From: Isochrysis galbana
Lineage: Eukaryota > Haptophyta > Isochrysidales > Isochrysidaceae
Direction: 5' to 3'
Length of the DNA: 64,000 bases
NCBI GenBank assembly: GCA_018136815.1
Contig: CM030943.1
Span: 148,046-212,045 of the forward strand
The notes under the pieces were generated by a model. The model ran no database searches, was not told the origin of the DNA, and was given only the letters and a program-made list of their open reading frames with translations. Positions 1-9,263 of this stretch are shown here, in pieces. The translations under genes were made by a program, and so were the position numbers. Within the stretch, counting starts at the first letter, position 1; each line of letters starts with the position of its first letter.

Positions 1-2247
1 GTTGACAATGGCAGTGGTGAGCGCTGGCTGCTTGAGGTCGAGGATGTACTGCACCACATAGTTACCGAAGGGGTCGACGACGAGCTCGGCCGCGTTGCGC
101 ACAACCTCCGCGATGATCCGATCACGGTTGGGCGCGTCGGCGTGGTCGAGGCAACGCTGTAGCACACAGCAGCCGTGGCGATGCGACGCAATCGAGAGGC
201 AGTCGAGCGTCACTTGGTCGTAGATGCCAGCGGCGAGGTCTGAGGGGAGCGCAGCCAGGCAGCGCTGAACGACGTGGTTAGCGTTCATGTCGCGGATGAG
301 CTCCATGAGTCGCGGCATAATGGCCGTGGCGATGGTGCTCTTCTGCTCGTACGAGTCGGCACACTCCACCATCTTTTGGATGACGCGTGTGCCGTGCACA
401 TTCAAAGCCACCTCCGCCATTTGCGCAGCAGTCAGCTCAACTAGCTCGCCGCGCTGCTCTGTCGTGCCGTACTGCACGAGCTTCTGCACAAGGTAATTCC
501 CGAAGGGGTCCATCGCTAAGGTGACGGCATCCGCCTTGGTCGCCTCGAAGATGAGGTCAATATGCGGTTTGTGGCGCAAATCGAGCTGGTCTTGGAGGAA
601 GCGGCAGCCATGCTGCTCGTGCGCCAGGTGACGCAGGGCGCCAGCCTCAGCGGCCTCGTCCACAGTGCGCGTCTCACGCCCACGGAACGTGACGCGCTTC
701 GAGTGGCGTGGCTCGGCGCCCGTGTTGTTGCAACTGCCGTCGTGCTTCCCGCTACCCCTGGCACCACCGCCGCCGATACCGCCGCTGCCCTGCCAGCCAA
801 CGTGCACCGCCCCTGCCGGCGGCTGCGCAGTTTGCACGACTCCGGTCATCGCTGACGCCATGCCGCTGCCGTCGCTCCAGCCACTTGGCATGACGGGCAA
901 ACTGGCGCCGTGGTAAGGCATCGAGAAGTTTTGCTGCTGCGCGAGCGCGTGGAGCTGCTGCAGCTGCTGCTGCGGCGAGAGCAGCCCCGGCTGCTGCTGC
1001 GGCTGGGGCGCCATGAGGCTTTGCCCGCCAGGCATTGCGTATTGCTGCGGCACGAGCGCGACGAGCTGTGGCACGCCGTTGATGTTGACCATCGTCGCAA
1101 GCGGCAGACTGGTCGGCACGCCAGGGTAGGCGGTATGTTGCTGCGCTTGCTGCCCCGGCGCGTGCGCCAAGAGCTGGGGCATCATCATCTGCGGTGGCTG
1201 GCCCAGCGCCACTGGCTGCATTACGGGCGGCTGTAGCTGCATGGAGGCACCGTGGAAGACCGCATTGCGCGCCTCTGCCGGCGGGGATCGCTCCCCGTCG
1301 GCCCGACGAGTCTGCGTCGGTGACAGCTGGTGCTGGTGCCTTCCGCCCTTGCCTCGGCCCGCCTTTGGCTGATGCGGCTGCGGCGCCGGCTGCGGCGCCG
1401 GAGCGAGCACAGGCTCGGGCTCAACGACGAGCTCAGGCGTGCGTGGTGGTGTAATCCCGCTGCCACCCCAGATGGAGGCGGACGCAGGCCGCGGCGGCAG
1501 CCCGGATGCGGAGCTGGCAGAAAAGCTACCCGACGGTGGGCTTGCAAAAGAAGCGGCCGAGGGCACATTCGGGAATGGCGACGGCGATCTGAGGTTGAGC
1601 CTTTGGCCCACTGAGGCAGAGGTACCCGATGTGAGATCTTCGCACAGCGACATGGCGGCAAGCTCGTCGAGCAGGTCGATCGGAACTGATGCGCTGGAGT
1701 GGCCGACGACCTGTAGCACCGATGGAGAGTGAGGGGATGTGGAGTGAGGGGAATCATATGTACATGGATGCTAGGTTCAGCATGGGATTGAGATGGGGCG
1801 GGCGCTCGCTCGGCAGGCCTAGGGGCAAATATACGAGGGCTGGCCGCACACCACGTCGTTGGCGAGCGGCGTCGGCGCCGCGGCGAGGTGGTTGTTCTCA
1901 GCGATAGACGTGCTGGGAGGGCGTTCCGGGAACGGCACCTGAAGCTTCTTCTCGTACGCCGCCCAGTCTGGCGGCTCCGACTTCCCGAATAGCGCACCGG
2001 CCATTGAGACAGAGGCTGCCCTCTGTGGGATGGGCTGCCTGGTCGGCACAGCGTCCGAGGGCATCCCGTCCGGTGTGGGTGTCATGGCCGACTCGAAGAG
2101 CTGGTTGGAGGTGGCGATGGCAGAGTTGAGCTTCTGGAAGATGGCGTCTATGTCGTCGAACGAGGCTGGAGCCGTGGCTGGCCTGTTGATCCTCATCGTG
2201 GGTTCGAGTGCTGAAGTGCCGTAGCCTGCAGACTCCATGGCAGCCAT
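1..2247 (-). CDS. Pumilio/PUF RNA-binding protein, 5' part (two exons, continues off the window)
   Basis: Sequence-specific mRNA-binding translational repressor of the PUF family, acting in the cytoplasm. Exon 1 runs 2247 to 1852 from ATG; a phase-0 GT-AG intron (1851-1711, donor GTGTGC, acceptor CTACAG) joins it to exon 2, which is open to base 1. The first ~500 residues are low-complexity Gln/Pro/Gly/Ser, usual for a Pumilio N-terminus. From about 650 downward PUF repeats appear in series: HEQHGCRFLQ, DPFGNYLVQKLV, NVHGTRVIQKMV, NANHVVQRCL, SHRHGCCVLQRCL and DPFGNYVVQYIL, each with the aromatic/Arg/Asn-Gln triplets that contact bases. Six of the expected eight repeats are in view, so the C-terminus lies outside. 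Family assignment is secure; the intron is inferred from frame continuity. Confidence 0.93.
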
Positions 2248-3653
2248 CCGCTAAAAGGGGGCGGGGGGAGAGGTGGGGGGGCTGGAAGCCCGCGCGGCGG
2301 AGGGGGGCGGGGGTGGGTGGGAGGGCGGCGAGGGGAGCTTGGACCCCGCGGCTGCAGCGGGCGCGCGAGCGCTCCCAGTCTCCTCGCGCAAGGCGAGGAG
2401 GGCTCCTCCCTCCCCCCCCCCCCCCCGCCCCCCTCCCCCTCTCTCTCTCCCTTCAGCCCTCTCTCTCTCCCTCTCTCTCTCTTCTCCCCCCCCCCCTCTC
2501 TCTTCTCTCCCCCTTCTCTCTTTCTCACCGCTCTCTTCTCTGTTCTCTCGCCTTCTCTCTCCGTTCCCCGGCTGCCCGCTCTCTTTTCCTTCTCTCCACC
2601 GCCGCCGCGGGGGGTGTGCGCGTGGCCCCCACCGCACTACTCTCTCTTCTTCTCTCTCTCTCCTCCATTCTCTGCCCGCCACGTCCGCTGTTTAATGAAC
2701 GAGGGGTGGAGAGCCCTCGGAGATTGAGAAAAGAAGGGGAAGAAAGAGGGGGGGGGGGACAGGGGAACATGGGCGGCGCGGGGGGGAGGGGGAGGTGGAG
2801 AGAGAGAGAGAGGACCACGGGGGCGGCGGGGGGGGAGAGCCGCAAACGGCGCGGCGCGGTGAACCTTTATCCTACCACCACGAATTGTTAACTACTGGGC
2901 TCTGTCGCTCCTCCCGCCTCTCGGTCTCTCTCTCCCCATCCCTCTCTTCTGTGTCGCCCCCTCCCTCCCTCTCTCTCTCTCTCCGGCGCCCTCTTTCTCT
3001 CTCCTCTTCTCACCTCTCTCGTGGATCCCCCAAACTCCGGCAAATAGGGAGATACAATTCTTGTAATAGCCCTGGCAAGAGCGCCACTTCCCCCCTCCCC
3101 CTTCCTCTTTCCTCGTTCGGGGTCTCCTCCCCCCCCCCCGCCCCCCCCACCCGCCACGCAGGGCAGATCAGTTTGAACGAGGGAGAGAGAGAGAGAGAGA
3201 AGGGGGGGGGGGGGGGGGGCAGCGAGAGGAGCGCCACGTCTCCATCCGCTCTCCCCTCCGCTGTACCCCCCCCCCCCCCCTCCCGCCCTTCCCTCCCCCC
3301 CCCTGCCGCCGCCACCAACGACACACAGAAGGGGCAAGACACGAAGACACGAAGACTCGAATAGAGAGGAATAGAGTACTCGAGGGTTTTGGCAACGGCG
3401 AAATAGCGTTAGAGTTTTTCTTGTTGTGCGAGTATAACCTTAGTGCTGCTGTGGTCCGTAGCCTTCATCGGCAACGGAGCCCCTACCCCGCTGTGCGCTG
3501 TGCGCTGTTGGCGCATGGCTCGTCCGGTGTATGTGGCTAGGGATGCTAGCCAACAAGATGATCTACAAGACTACAACTACAATTCCAAGCGTGGTACCCC
3601 CGCCGAGAGCCGAGAGACCACTTGAATCTCTATCTACATCACTAGCTAGCGCG
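2248..3653. repeat. Low-complexity 5' flank: CT/GA microsatellites and C/G homopolymers
   Basis: Upstream of the Pumilio start codon lie long stretches of (CT)n and C-runs (2400-2680), GA-rich tracts (2740-2830), (CT)n again (2920-3020) and G/C homopolymers with GAGA tracts (3100-3300). Open frames here exist on both strands in all phases and are compositional artefacts. From 3340 to 3653 the sequence is of ordinary complexity but I see no gene in it. Confidence 0.8.
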
Positions 3654-3810
3654 TAAGGCGTGGAACAAGTTACCCAGCTAACTACTTAGTTGGCTATCTA
3701 CCAAGCTTTGGCACTCTCTTTAAGTAGGTACTTAGCAGTGGCGGAGCACCATCTCTCTAAGTAGGTACTTAGCATTTGGGGCATAACCTGTAACTACCCC
3801 ATTAATGCCG
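3654..3810 (+). mobile_element. Solo end of a hAT-like DNA transposon (TAAGGCGTGGAA terminus)
   Basis: The 13 bases TAAGGCGTGGAAC are identical to the left terminus of the 44765-51661 transposon. They are followed by two copies of the palindrome-like unit TAAGTAGGTACTTAGC (about 3720-3735 and 3758-3773), i.e. a different subterminal repeat on the same terminal sequence. No partner terminus was found nearby, so this is a decayed or truncated copy. Confidence 0.5.
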
Positions 3811-4084
3811 CCTGCGCGCGCGCGTGTGCGTGTGCGCGTGCGCGTGTGCGAGCCCACGTAATGATAAGTAAATGCGCAAGCAGCTCAATCACAATCAAGC
3901 TCTCACTCATTCACAATTGGCAATCGGCAGCTGCGAGCAGCGAGCAAAACATGCTCTAAGCTTTCAGCATCTGCTTGGGATTCTTTGATCCTTGAGATCA
4001 TAGTTAGTGCACCTAACCGCTAACGTAACCGGACTTAGAGAACATCCGCTCAACTCCTTCCGGCCGAGCTGGCAGGCCTACCGT
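3811..4084. other. Intergenic stretch with alternating purine-pyrimidine tract
   Basis: 3813-3850 is an alternating GC/GT tract (GCGCGCGCGTGTGCGTGTGC type) of the kind that can adopt Z-DNA. The rest has no recognisable gene. Confidence 0.5.
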
Positions 4085-4175
4085 AGGGACGGGTACAAAT
4101 TTCGGAAATTTTTTTCAAAATTTGGGGCCCTTATGCCGCGCGCCATTTCGCGCGAAATTTCGCGAAATTTAGGTG
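4085..4175. repeat. AAATTTCG subterminal-type repeats (left cluster)
   Basis: Within 90 bases the motif AAATTTCG or its complement CGAAATTT occurs several times, including the palindromic run CGCGAAATTTCGCGAAATTT. A second cluster with the same motif sits at 6640-6725, beyond a hAT transposase fragment. hAT elements often carry short repeats just inside their ends, so the two clusters may be the subterminal regions of one decayed element. TIRs and target duplications were not identified. Confidence 0.4.
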
Positions 4176-4846
4176 GCAAAAGAGATCCACAAGGGGGCTA
4201 TAACGGGGGGGGGCGGGAAAAGAGGACCGGGGACGGGGGGGGGGGGGGAGGGGGGCGCGCGCGGGAGCGCGCGCTCGGCATGGTCTCGCCCCGCCGCTCC
4301 CATGGCCGCATGGGTACCGAGGCGACCGAGGAGGAGTAGGAGGAGGTCGAGCTCGAGGATGAGGTCGAGTTCGAGGACGAGGATGGGGGCGAGGACGATG
4401 ACGACGGGGAGGAGGAATTCTGGCGGGTGGAACATTCAACAACTGCATCGGCGCGGGCCTCGCTCGTCTAGGTCTAGGGCGTCAAGACTTACGAGGATGT
4501 CAATCAAGGCGGCAGCGTGTCGAGTCGAGCGGAGCCGGAGGGCTCTGAGCCACTCCGTCGCGAGCAGCACCGGCGGCTAGCGCGGCGCTTTGGCCCTCCT
4601 CCCCACCGGGAGTCGGGTGAATGAAATTCTGGACTGGGTCGGGCAACCCCATTTGGGTGTCTGAACGGGGAACGAACGGCGAACGAAGGGCTGTGGGGCG
4701 GCGAGGCGCTCCTAGCGGCCCTAGTGTGTTGGGTTTTAAGAGATTGTTAGACCTACAAAGAACTCTTCCCTCAGGGAGGGAGCCTAGGCTGCTTGAGTGC
4801 AGCGACGCAGCGAACAACGACGGACAACGGAGCTGAGAACAACAGG
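4176..4846. other. Intergenic stretch, no supportable gene
   Basis: A G-rich tract (4206-4260) and a GAGGTCGAG/GAGGACGAGG degenerate tandem repeat (4325-4415) are present. 4730-4840 could be part of an LTR belonging to the adjoining gypsy fragment, but no second LTR was found to confirm this. Confidence 0.4.
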
Positions 4847-5868
4847 TTACGCTTGGCCGGACGCTAGCCTATCAATAGCCTCCACAATGAGGGGTAGAGG
4901 GCTATCCTCGACGCGTAGCTTGGCGTTAGTGTCGCGGTAGTCCACGCAGAATCGAACGGAGCCATCTTTCTTGCTGACCAGGACTACTCGGGAAGCCCAA
5001 GCCGAATTTGACTTGCGAATAATGCCGGCGGCTTCCATCTTGGCTACCTCCTCTTCTATGATGAGCTCGCCTGCGCGGCCCACTCTAGACGGAGCATGCC
5101 GGTGAGGAACAGCGCCGGGGTTGAGTGGCAACTCCACCTCGAGAACGTGCGTATGGTTTGGAGAACCAGATCAGAAACGAGAACGGGTGCAACTTCGAGA
5201 CGAGAGAATGAACACGACGACGGAGAAATATAACGAACCGGGGAGAGAGGTGAAGAGGAGACACTAGTCTCCGCCTCAACAGCACGAGAACCTACGGTAG
5301 ACAACGACGATTCGTCCGCAGAGCGGCTCCGGCTATGGCCCTTGGGAGAGAGGTCCCCGGTGGGGTCCCGCCGGGAAAGAGCAGAAACAGGTAAAGCAGC
5401 AACAACATTTTCGGACGCGGCAGCGGCCACGTCGGACCTATCCATAGAACCTAGAGCAGAAGATGATACCGAGTCGACAGCCCTCGAGGGCTTCACAACT
5501 GATTGTTTACGAAACGAAGAGACCGAAGACGCGTCGAATCCACCTAGCCCACCCCCTTGGGCAGGGCCGTCGGGGGGTGAACCCAGGGATGAAGATGCGT
5601 CGAAAGACCTAGGAGAATTAGAAGAAACCGAAGACAGCATAGTATCCGTAGAAATAGATTCCAAGAGGGGCAGCGAGCGAGAATCGGCCCCTAACATCCT
5701 AATAGCGTGCGGAGTAATAGAAGAACTTGTAGACGTACACGAATTTCGGAGAGTCGGGTCGCGACTATCTCCGGGGCAAACCTGTTTCCAGGAGCCCGGG
5801 TCAAGTGTCGACTCCGGCTTCCGAGATAACCGTTCGGCGGGGGCTTCAGCCGGCGAGGCGGCTCCCAC
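4847..5868 (-). pseudogene. Ty3/gypsy-type LTR retrotransposon fragment (start of reverse transcriptase)
   Basis: The minus-strand frame 5137-4847 encodes the conserved opening of a gypsy reverse transcriptase: an IIEEEVAKMEAAGII segment, then SAWASRVVLVSKKDGS, then RFCVDYRDTNA, matching the family's usual E-x-L-AGII-PS-S-WASPVVLVKKKDGS-RFCVDYR order. Upstream, in another frame (5868-5056), is a Ser-rich segment that may be the gag/protease linker; a frameshift near 5150 separates the two. The catalytic YADD region, RNase H and integrase are absent, so only a fragment remains. RT identity is confident; the Ser-rich part is an inference from position. Confidence 0.75.
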
Positions 5869-6003
5869 CGTCGAGGACTGATTAGAGCTAGAGACAGGGG
5901 GAGAATCGCCGCGTTGACAGCTCTTCTTCCCAAGCGGCGTAGGGATCGGATCGGGATGGTGGTGGTGGCGTTCGGGCCCACCGGTGCGAGTAGCGAAGAG
6001 AGG

Positions 6004-6558
6004 TGGCCCATCTCACCATTCCCTCCCTCTGCTATGGTATCGCCCTTTTAGGCAACCACGGCGGGATGTGTCGCAGAGGCGTGGCTGGAAGTGATTGTGA
6101 AGAAGGCTTTGCCACTCGATCTGGTCGACGATCGCCTTTTCCGCGAAGCTGTAGCACTTACTGCAAAATGTGGCTCAAAAAACTTGCTGGTTGGCGCCGA
6201 ATTGCGATTTCCCCATCGCAGGATATTCACGGAGAAGATGCTGCCCCGACTTGATCAACGGCTCGACGCCAACATCCGGCAAAAGGTGCAACTGTTGGCC
6301 AATCTCACAAGAGTCACCATCATCTCCGACGGATGGACGAATGTACAGAGTCGGCCCATTATCAACGCGTTGGCATCGTTGCCTGTGGGGGGTTATTTTT
6401 TGGCTGCTGAGGACGACACTTCAGGCGCGACAAAGGACGCGGCGTACATAGCCAACTTCCAACTTCATCGTCAAACATATTCGTGCTTTTGGCGGCGTCG
6501 AGGTCTAGCTAAGTTGTCTTCAGCCGGCGGGTTCAAGTACCGCGCCAATGCCCGGTAA
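6004..6558 (+). pseudogene. hAT transposase fragment (DUF659-type domain)
   Basis: The plus strand encodes PLDLVDDRLFREAV near its start and then TIISDGWTNVQSRPIIN followed by YFLAAEDDTSG and KDAAYIANF. This is the DUF659 block found in many hAT-superfamily transposases, where the D of the DGW motif belongs to the catalytic core. The frame breaks after residue ~145: the expected continuation (FIVKHIRAFGG) is in another phase. There is one stop upstream (about 6048). No dimerisation domain follows on this strand. Confidence 0.75.
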
Positions 6559-6639
6559 CCCGGTAAGCACCACCTGCTCGACATGCTGAATGGCGGCACC
6601 GTCGTCCGTCGTGGGGAGGGGTAGGGACAGGCCAGAGTT

Positions 6640-6725
6640 TCGTTTGAGACCTGCCCAAATTTCGTTCGATATTTCGCCAATATTTCGCGTTTCTCCACCC
6701 AAATTTCGACAATATTTCGCGGTGA
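6640..6725. repeat. AAATTTCG subterminal-type repeats (right cluster)
   Basis: Several copies of AAATTTCG, ATATTTCGC and CAATATTTCGCG lie in this short stretch, matching the motif of the 4085-4175 cluster. Together they bracket the gypsy and hAT fragments. They could mark the two ends of one element into which the gypsy piece inserted. Confidence 0.4.
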
Positions 6726-7014
6726 ACTTGTGGAGTTGCGCTCACGTGTACACGTGTACTCGTGTACTATGTACTGTAACTACGCCTACGTCGTACGCCG
6801 ATCGACGCGATACGCTGTATGCTATATCTAGTGTTAACTATTATAATTAATACGAAGTGTTAGTGTTAATGTTAAGTTTAAGTATTAAGTATTAATTAAG
6901 ATGTGAGATGTCTATTACCTATTATAACTACATACATTACTCTGATTCTGTAATTTACCCTCTGATAATGATAAACAAACTACAAGCCACGAGTCAGACC
7001 TCACTTGTCATCAT

Positions 7015-7308
7015 TCAGCACGTGTCACGTTGGTTGTACCAAAGCATCAATGCGCACATTGGAGCTGATCGGACAACGAATTCATTTGCACGCCTCCAAA
7101 CATGCATGCACATCAATAACAAAAACACGCGCTCACACGACGCGGAAGTTAGGTGACAAAGCAAAAGAAATACGGGCACCTCGCGACCAAGCTGGAAGCT
7201 GGGAGTGGTTTGCCCTCCACCAGCCACCAACTCCAGCTCATGATGGAGGATACGTGAAAAGCCGCGGTTTTGTCGCGCGTCACGCGTCGGGAATTTCGCG
7301 CCAGTCAT
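7015..7308 (-). pseudogene. hAT transposase C-terminal dimerisation fragment
   Basis: The minus strand encodes LTSASCERVFLLLMCM and later ALMLWYNQR, matching the hAT C-terminal block (S-A-x-CERVFS-L ... LMLRYN). It is degenerate and has no upstream catalytic domain in frame. It lies on the opposite strand from the DUF659 fragment at 6004-6558 and so probably comes from a different insertion. Confidence 0.65.
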
Positions 7309-7368
7309 TCCCGACCCCCCCCCCCCAAATAGTAGTATATTTATTGCCCATCGACCCCCGTCCCCCCC

Positions 7369-8380
7369 TTGGTATTGTGTCCATGTCCCCTAGACCAGTT
7401 CAACTCCTCGTTTCACAGGTGCTACAACAAGGCTAGGGATGCGTACAAGGACGCCTACCTTGCAGCACAAGGAAGGGAGCTCCAGACCCTTTCCCTCGCC
7501 GACTTTATATCCATATTGGGTGGTTCCAAGCGCCTCGGCGTCCCCGGGATGTGGTTCACATGGTGCGACCAGTACGACATCATAAAGGCGTGGAAGCGTG
7601 TAGGTGTGGCGGGGAATAGGCTTTGCCCAGAGCTCATTGACCGCTCACACTTTGTTGACCAATCGACGAACAGGGGCGTCTCGAGCAACGCGGACGTGTC
7701 CTCTCCAGGCCCGTCCACCCTTGCCGAGGCTAAGAAGACGCCGCCGGGCGTGCGGCGTGGAAGCTTGGCGGCCGCTGAAGCAAAAATGGCACAGCTTGAG
7801 GCTTTTGCTCGGAAGATGCAAGACAAGGCGGAGGCTCCTTATGACCCGTCTCGTGGCGTGCTTTCTATGAGTTCAGCTAGTGGCTCGGGCGCTCGGGCGA
7901 GCGCAGGTGACGCGACCGATTGCGACTCGGACGCGGATAGCGATGGTGACAACGGGACAGCGGGTCAGCGCAGGATCCGGCATCCGGCTGTTCGAGCTAT
8001 CGGGCTCTTGGACCCTTAGAGATATGCAGGCAGAGAAGGCTAAGAGGCGCGCGTTAGCAACTCAGGGCGCTCAGGAGGCGCAAAGGCAAAGGAGGAAGGC
8101 AGCACGGCTTGAGCGGACTACCGTAGTAGATGAACTCGCGCAAGCGCGGGTAACCTCCTTCCGGGCATGTGAGATGATGTGTACGTGTGCGACTGATCCG
8201 TGCCCGTGGGTGGGTTTCATGTTGTGTTCATGTGGAAACTTGAAGAAAGGGGTGTGCAAGAAGAGGGAGTGTGTGCAGCGTCGTAAGGGTGCAGTTTCCG
8301 GGCTTGAAGGCGCCCTCGTGGCGCAAGAGGCTGCCGTGAGTGCCTGCCCCCCTACCCTTGATGTCGGGGCTGGTTTGTGA
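7369..8380 (+). pseudogene. Tigger/CENP-B-type transposase, C-terminal part, frameshifted
   Basis: The first frame (to 8019) gives DQFNSSFHRCYNKARDAY, then a Leu-Ser-DFI block, GVPGMWFTWCDQYDI and AWKRVGVAGNRLCPELI, typical of the C-terminal half of DDE transposases related to Tigger/Jerky. The second frame (about 8020-8380) continues with CATDPCPW, FMLCSCGNLKKGVCKKREC, a Cys-rich tail that probably binds zinc. The frame change is near 7980-8020. The DDE core is not seen upstream, so the copy is 5'-truncated. The left end of the PLV-like element follows 19 bases after the stop. Confidence 0.7.
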
Positions 8381-8990
8381 GGCTCCTGCTTTCGCGCGTA
8401 GAGGAAGTGGGGGATTTGGTACAGTAGATCGAAGTTCCTCGAGGGGGCCCATCTGAAGCCTGTCATTCGAGATTAGGGTTAGTGGTCCGGGGCTAGGGTT
8501 AGGGTTGGGGCCGCGAGGAAAAAAAATTGCTGAGCTAGAGGTGAGGTCCGACCTGGGTTCGATCGCGCGACCCTGAGGTCAGGCGGCCGTACCAGTGGGG
8601 CACGGTAAGTGGTTTAGCGCAAGGAGGGTTCCGCATGCTAGCAATATAGTTTCATGTCCTCCCCTACTGCTGTGTGTCCCCCTCTGGCACCTCCTCATGT
8701 CCAGCACCTTCGTGGACCAGCACGTCCTGTCCTGCCCGCCTCGCCCGCCCCCGCCTGCCCCGCCTGTCCTGCCTCGCCTGTCCTGCCTCGCCTGTCCCGC
8801 CTCGCCTGTTCCGCCTGCCTCGCCTGTTCCGCCTGCCCGCCTGCCCTGCCCGCCTGCGTGCCTCGCCCGGTCTCTGCTGCTCTTCGGTTGGTGCATGTAT
8901 GTATCGACGCAGCGCACCTGTGGTGTGTGTGGTCCACGAAGGCGGTCCCGCGTGTGCCGCAGGTGTCCTGAGAGAGGCGCCCGCAGCCCG

Positions 8991-9070
8991 CACGCAGCCG
9001 CACGCAGCCGCACGCAGCCGCACGCAGCCGCACGCAGCCGCACGCAGCCGCACGCAGCCGCACGCAGCCG
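8991..9070 (+). repeat. 10-bp tandem array CACGCAGCCG x8 in the left TIR
   Basis: Eight consecutive perfect copies of CACGCAGCCG, preceded by a degenerate CCGCAGCCCG. The mirror array in the right TIR (17091-17170) also has eight units but lacks the degenerate flanking unit, so the arms differ here by about ten bases. There are no spacers, so it is not a CRISPR array. Confidence 0.9.
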
Positions 9071-9220
9071 GGGGAAGGGCGGGGAGGGTCCACGAAGGGG
9101 GTGGTGACGGTCCACGAAGGGTGGGGACGCGAGAATTTTTTTTCTGTGCCATAGGGTAGACACCATCCACCCACCCACCCACCCACTTTTTAACTTCTAC
9201 CAAAAGTGGAGACGCGAGCA

Positions 9221-9263
9221 AAAAAAATTTCTGCAGCCTATATCAGACAAGCACCAACCCATC
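9221..9263 (+). promoter_or_regulatory. Promoter/leader of the left terminal PLV gene, inside the TIR
   Basis: An A/T run (AAAAAAATTTCTG) is followed by the TATA-like CCTATATCAG at 9237-9246, 17 bases before the ATG at 9264. The same sequence stands in mirror image before the ATG at 16896. The A/T-run motif recurs upstream of other genes of the element (about 12560 and 16505). Promoter function is inferred from position and repetition. Confidence 0.5.

Noticed and set aside
2193-3395. Several frames of 100-230 codons around the Pumilio 5' flank
   Set aside because: They are translations of (CT)n, (GA)n and homopolymers, present on both strands.
5342-5881. Plus-strand 179-codon frame opposite the gypsy fragment
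   Set aside because: It is the antisense of the Ser-rich minus-strand frame that leads into the RT fragment.
8545-8603. A functional tRNA gene
   Set aside because: The anticodon loop is too short and no acceptor stem pairs; only A/B-box-like motifs remain, so it is reported as a finding and not as a tRNA.
8991-9070. Possible CRISPR array
   Set aside because: The 10-bp units are contiguous with no spacers, and the context is eukaryotic/viral.
8579-9221. Overlapping frames of 100-200 codons on both strands, repeated in mirror image at 16727-17573
   Set aside because: They arise from TIR tandem repeats whose unit composition leaves most frames open; the peptides are Ala/Arg/Cys/Pro monotony and lie on both strands at once.
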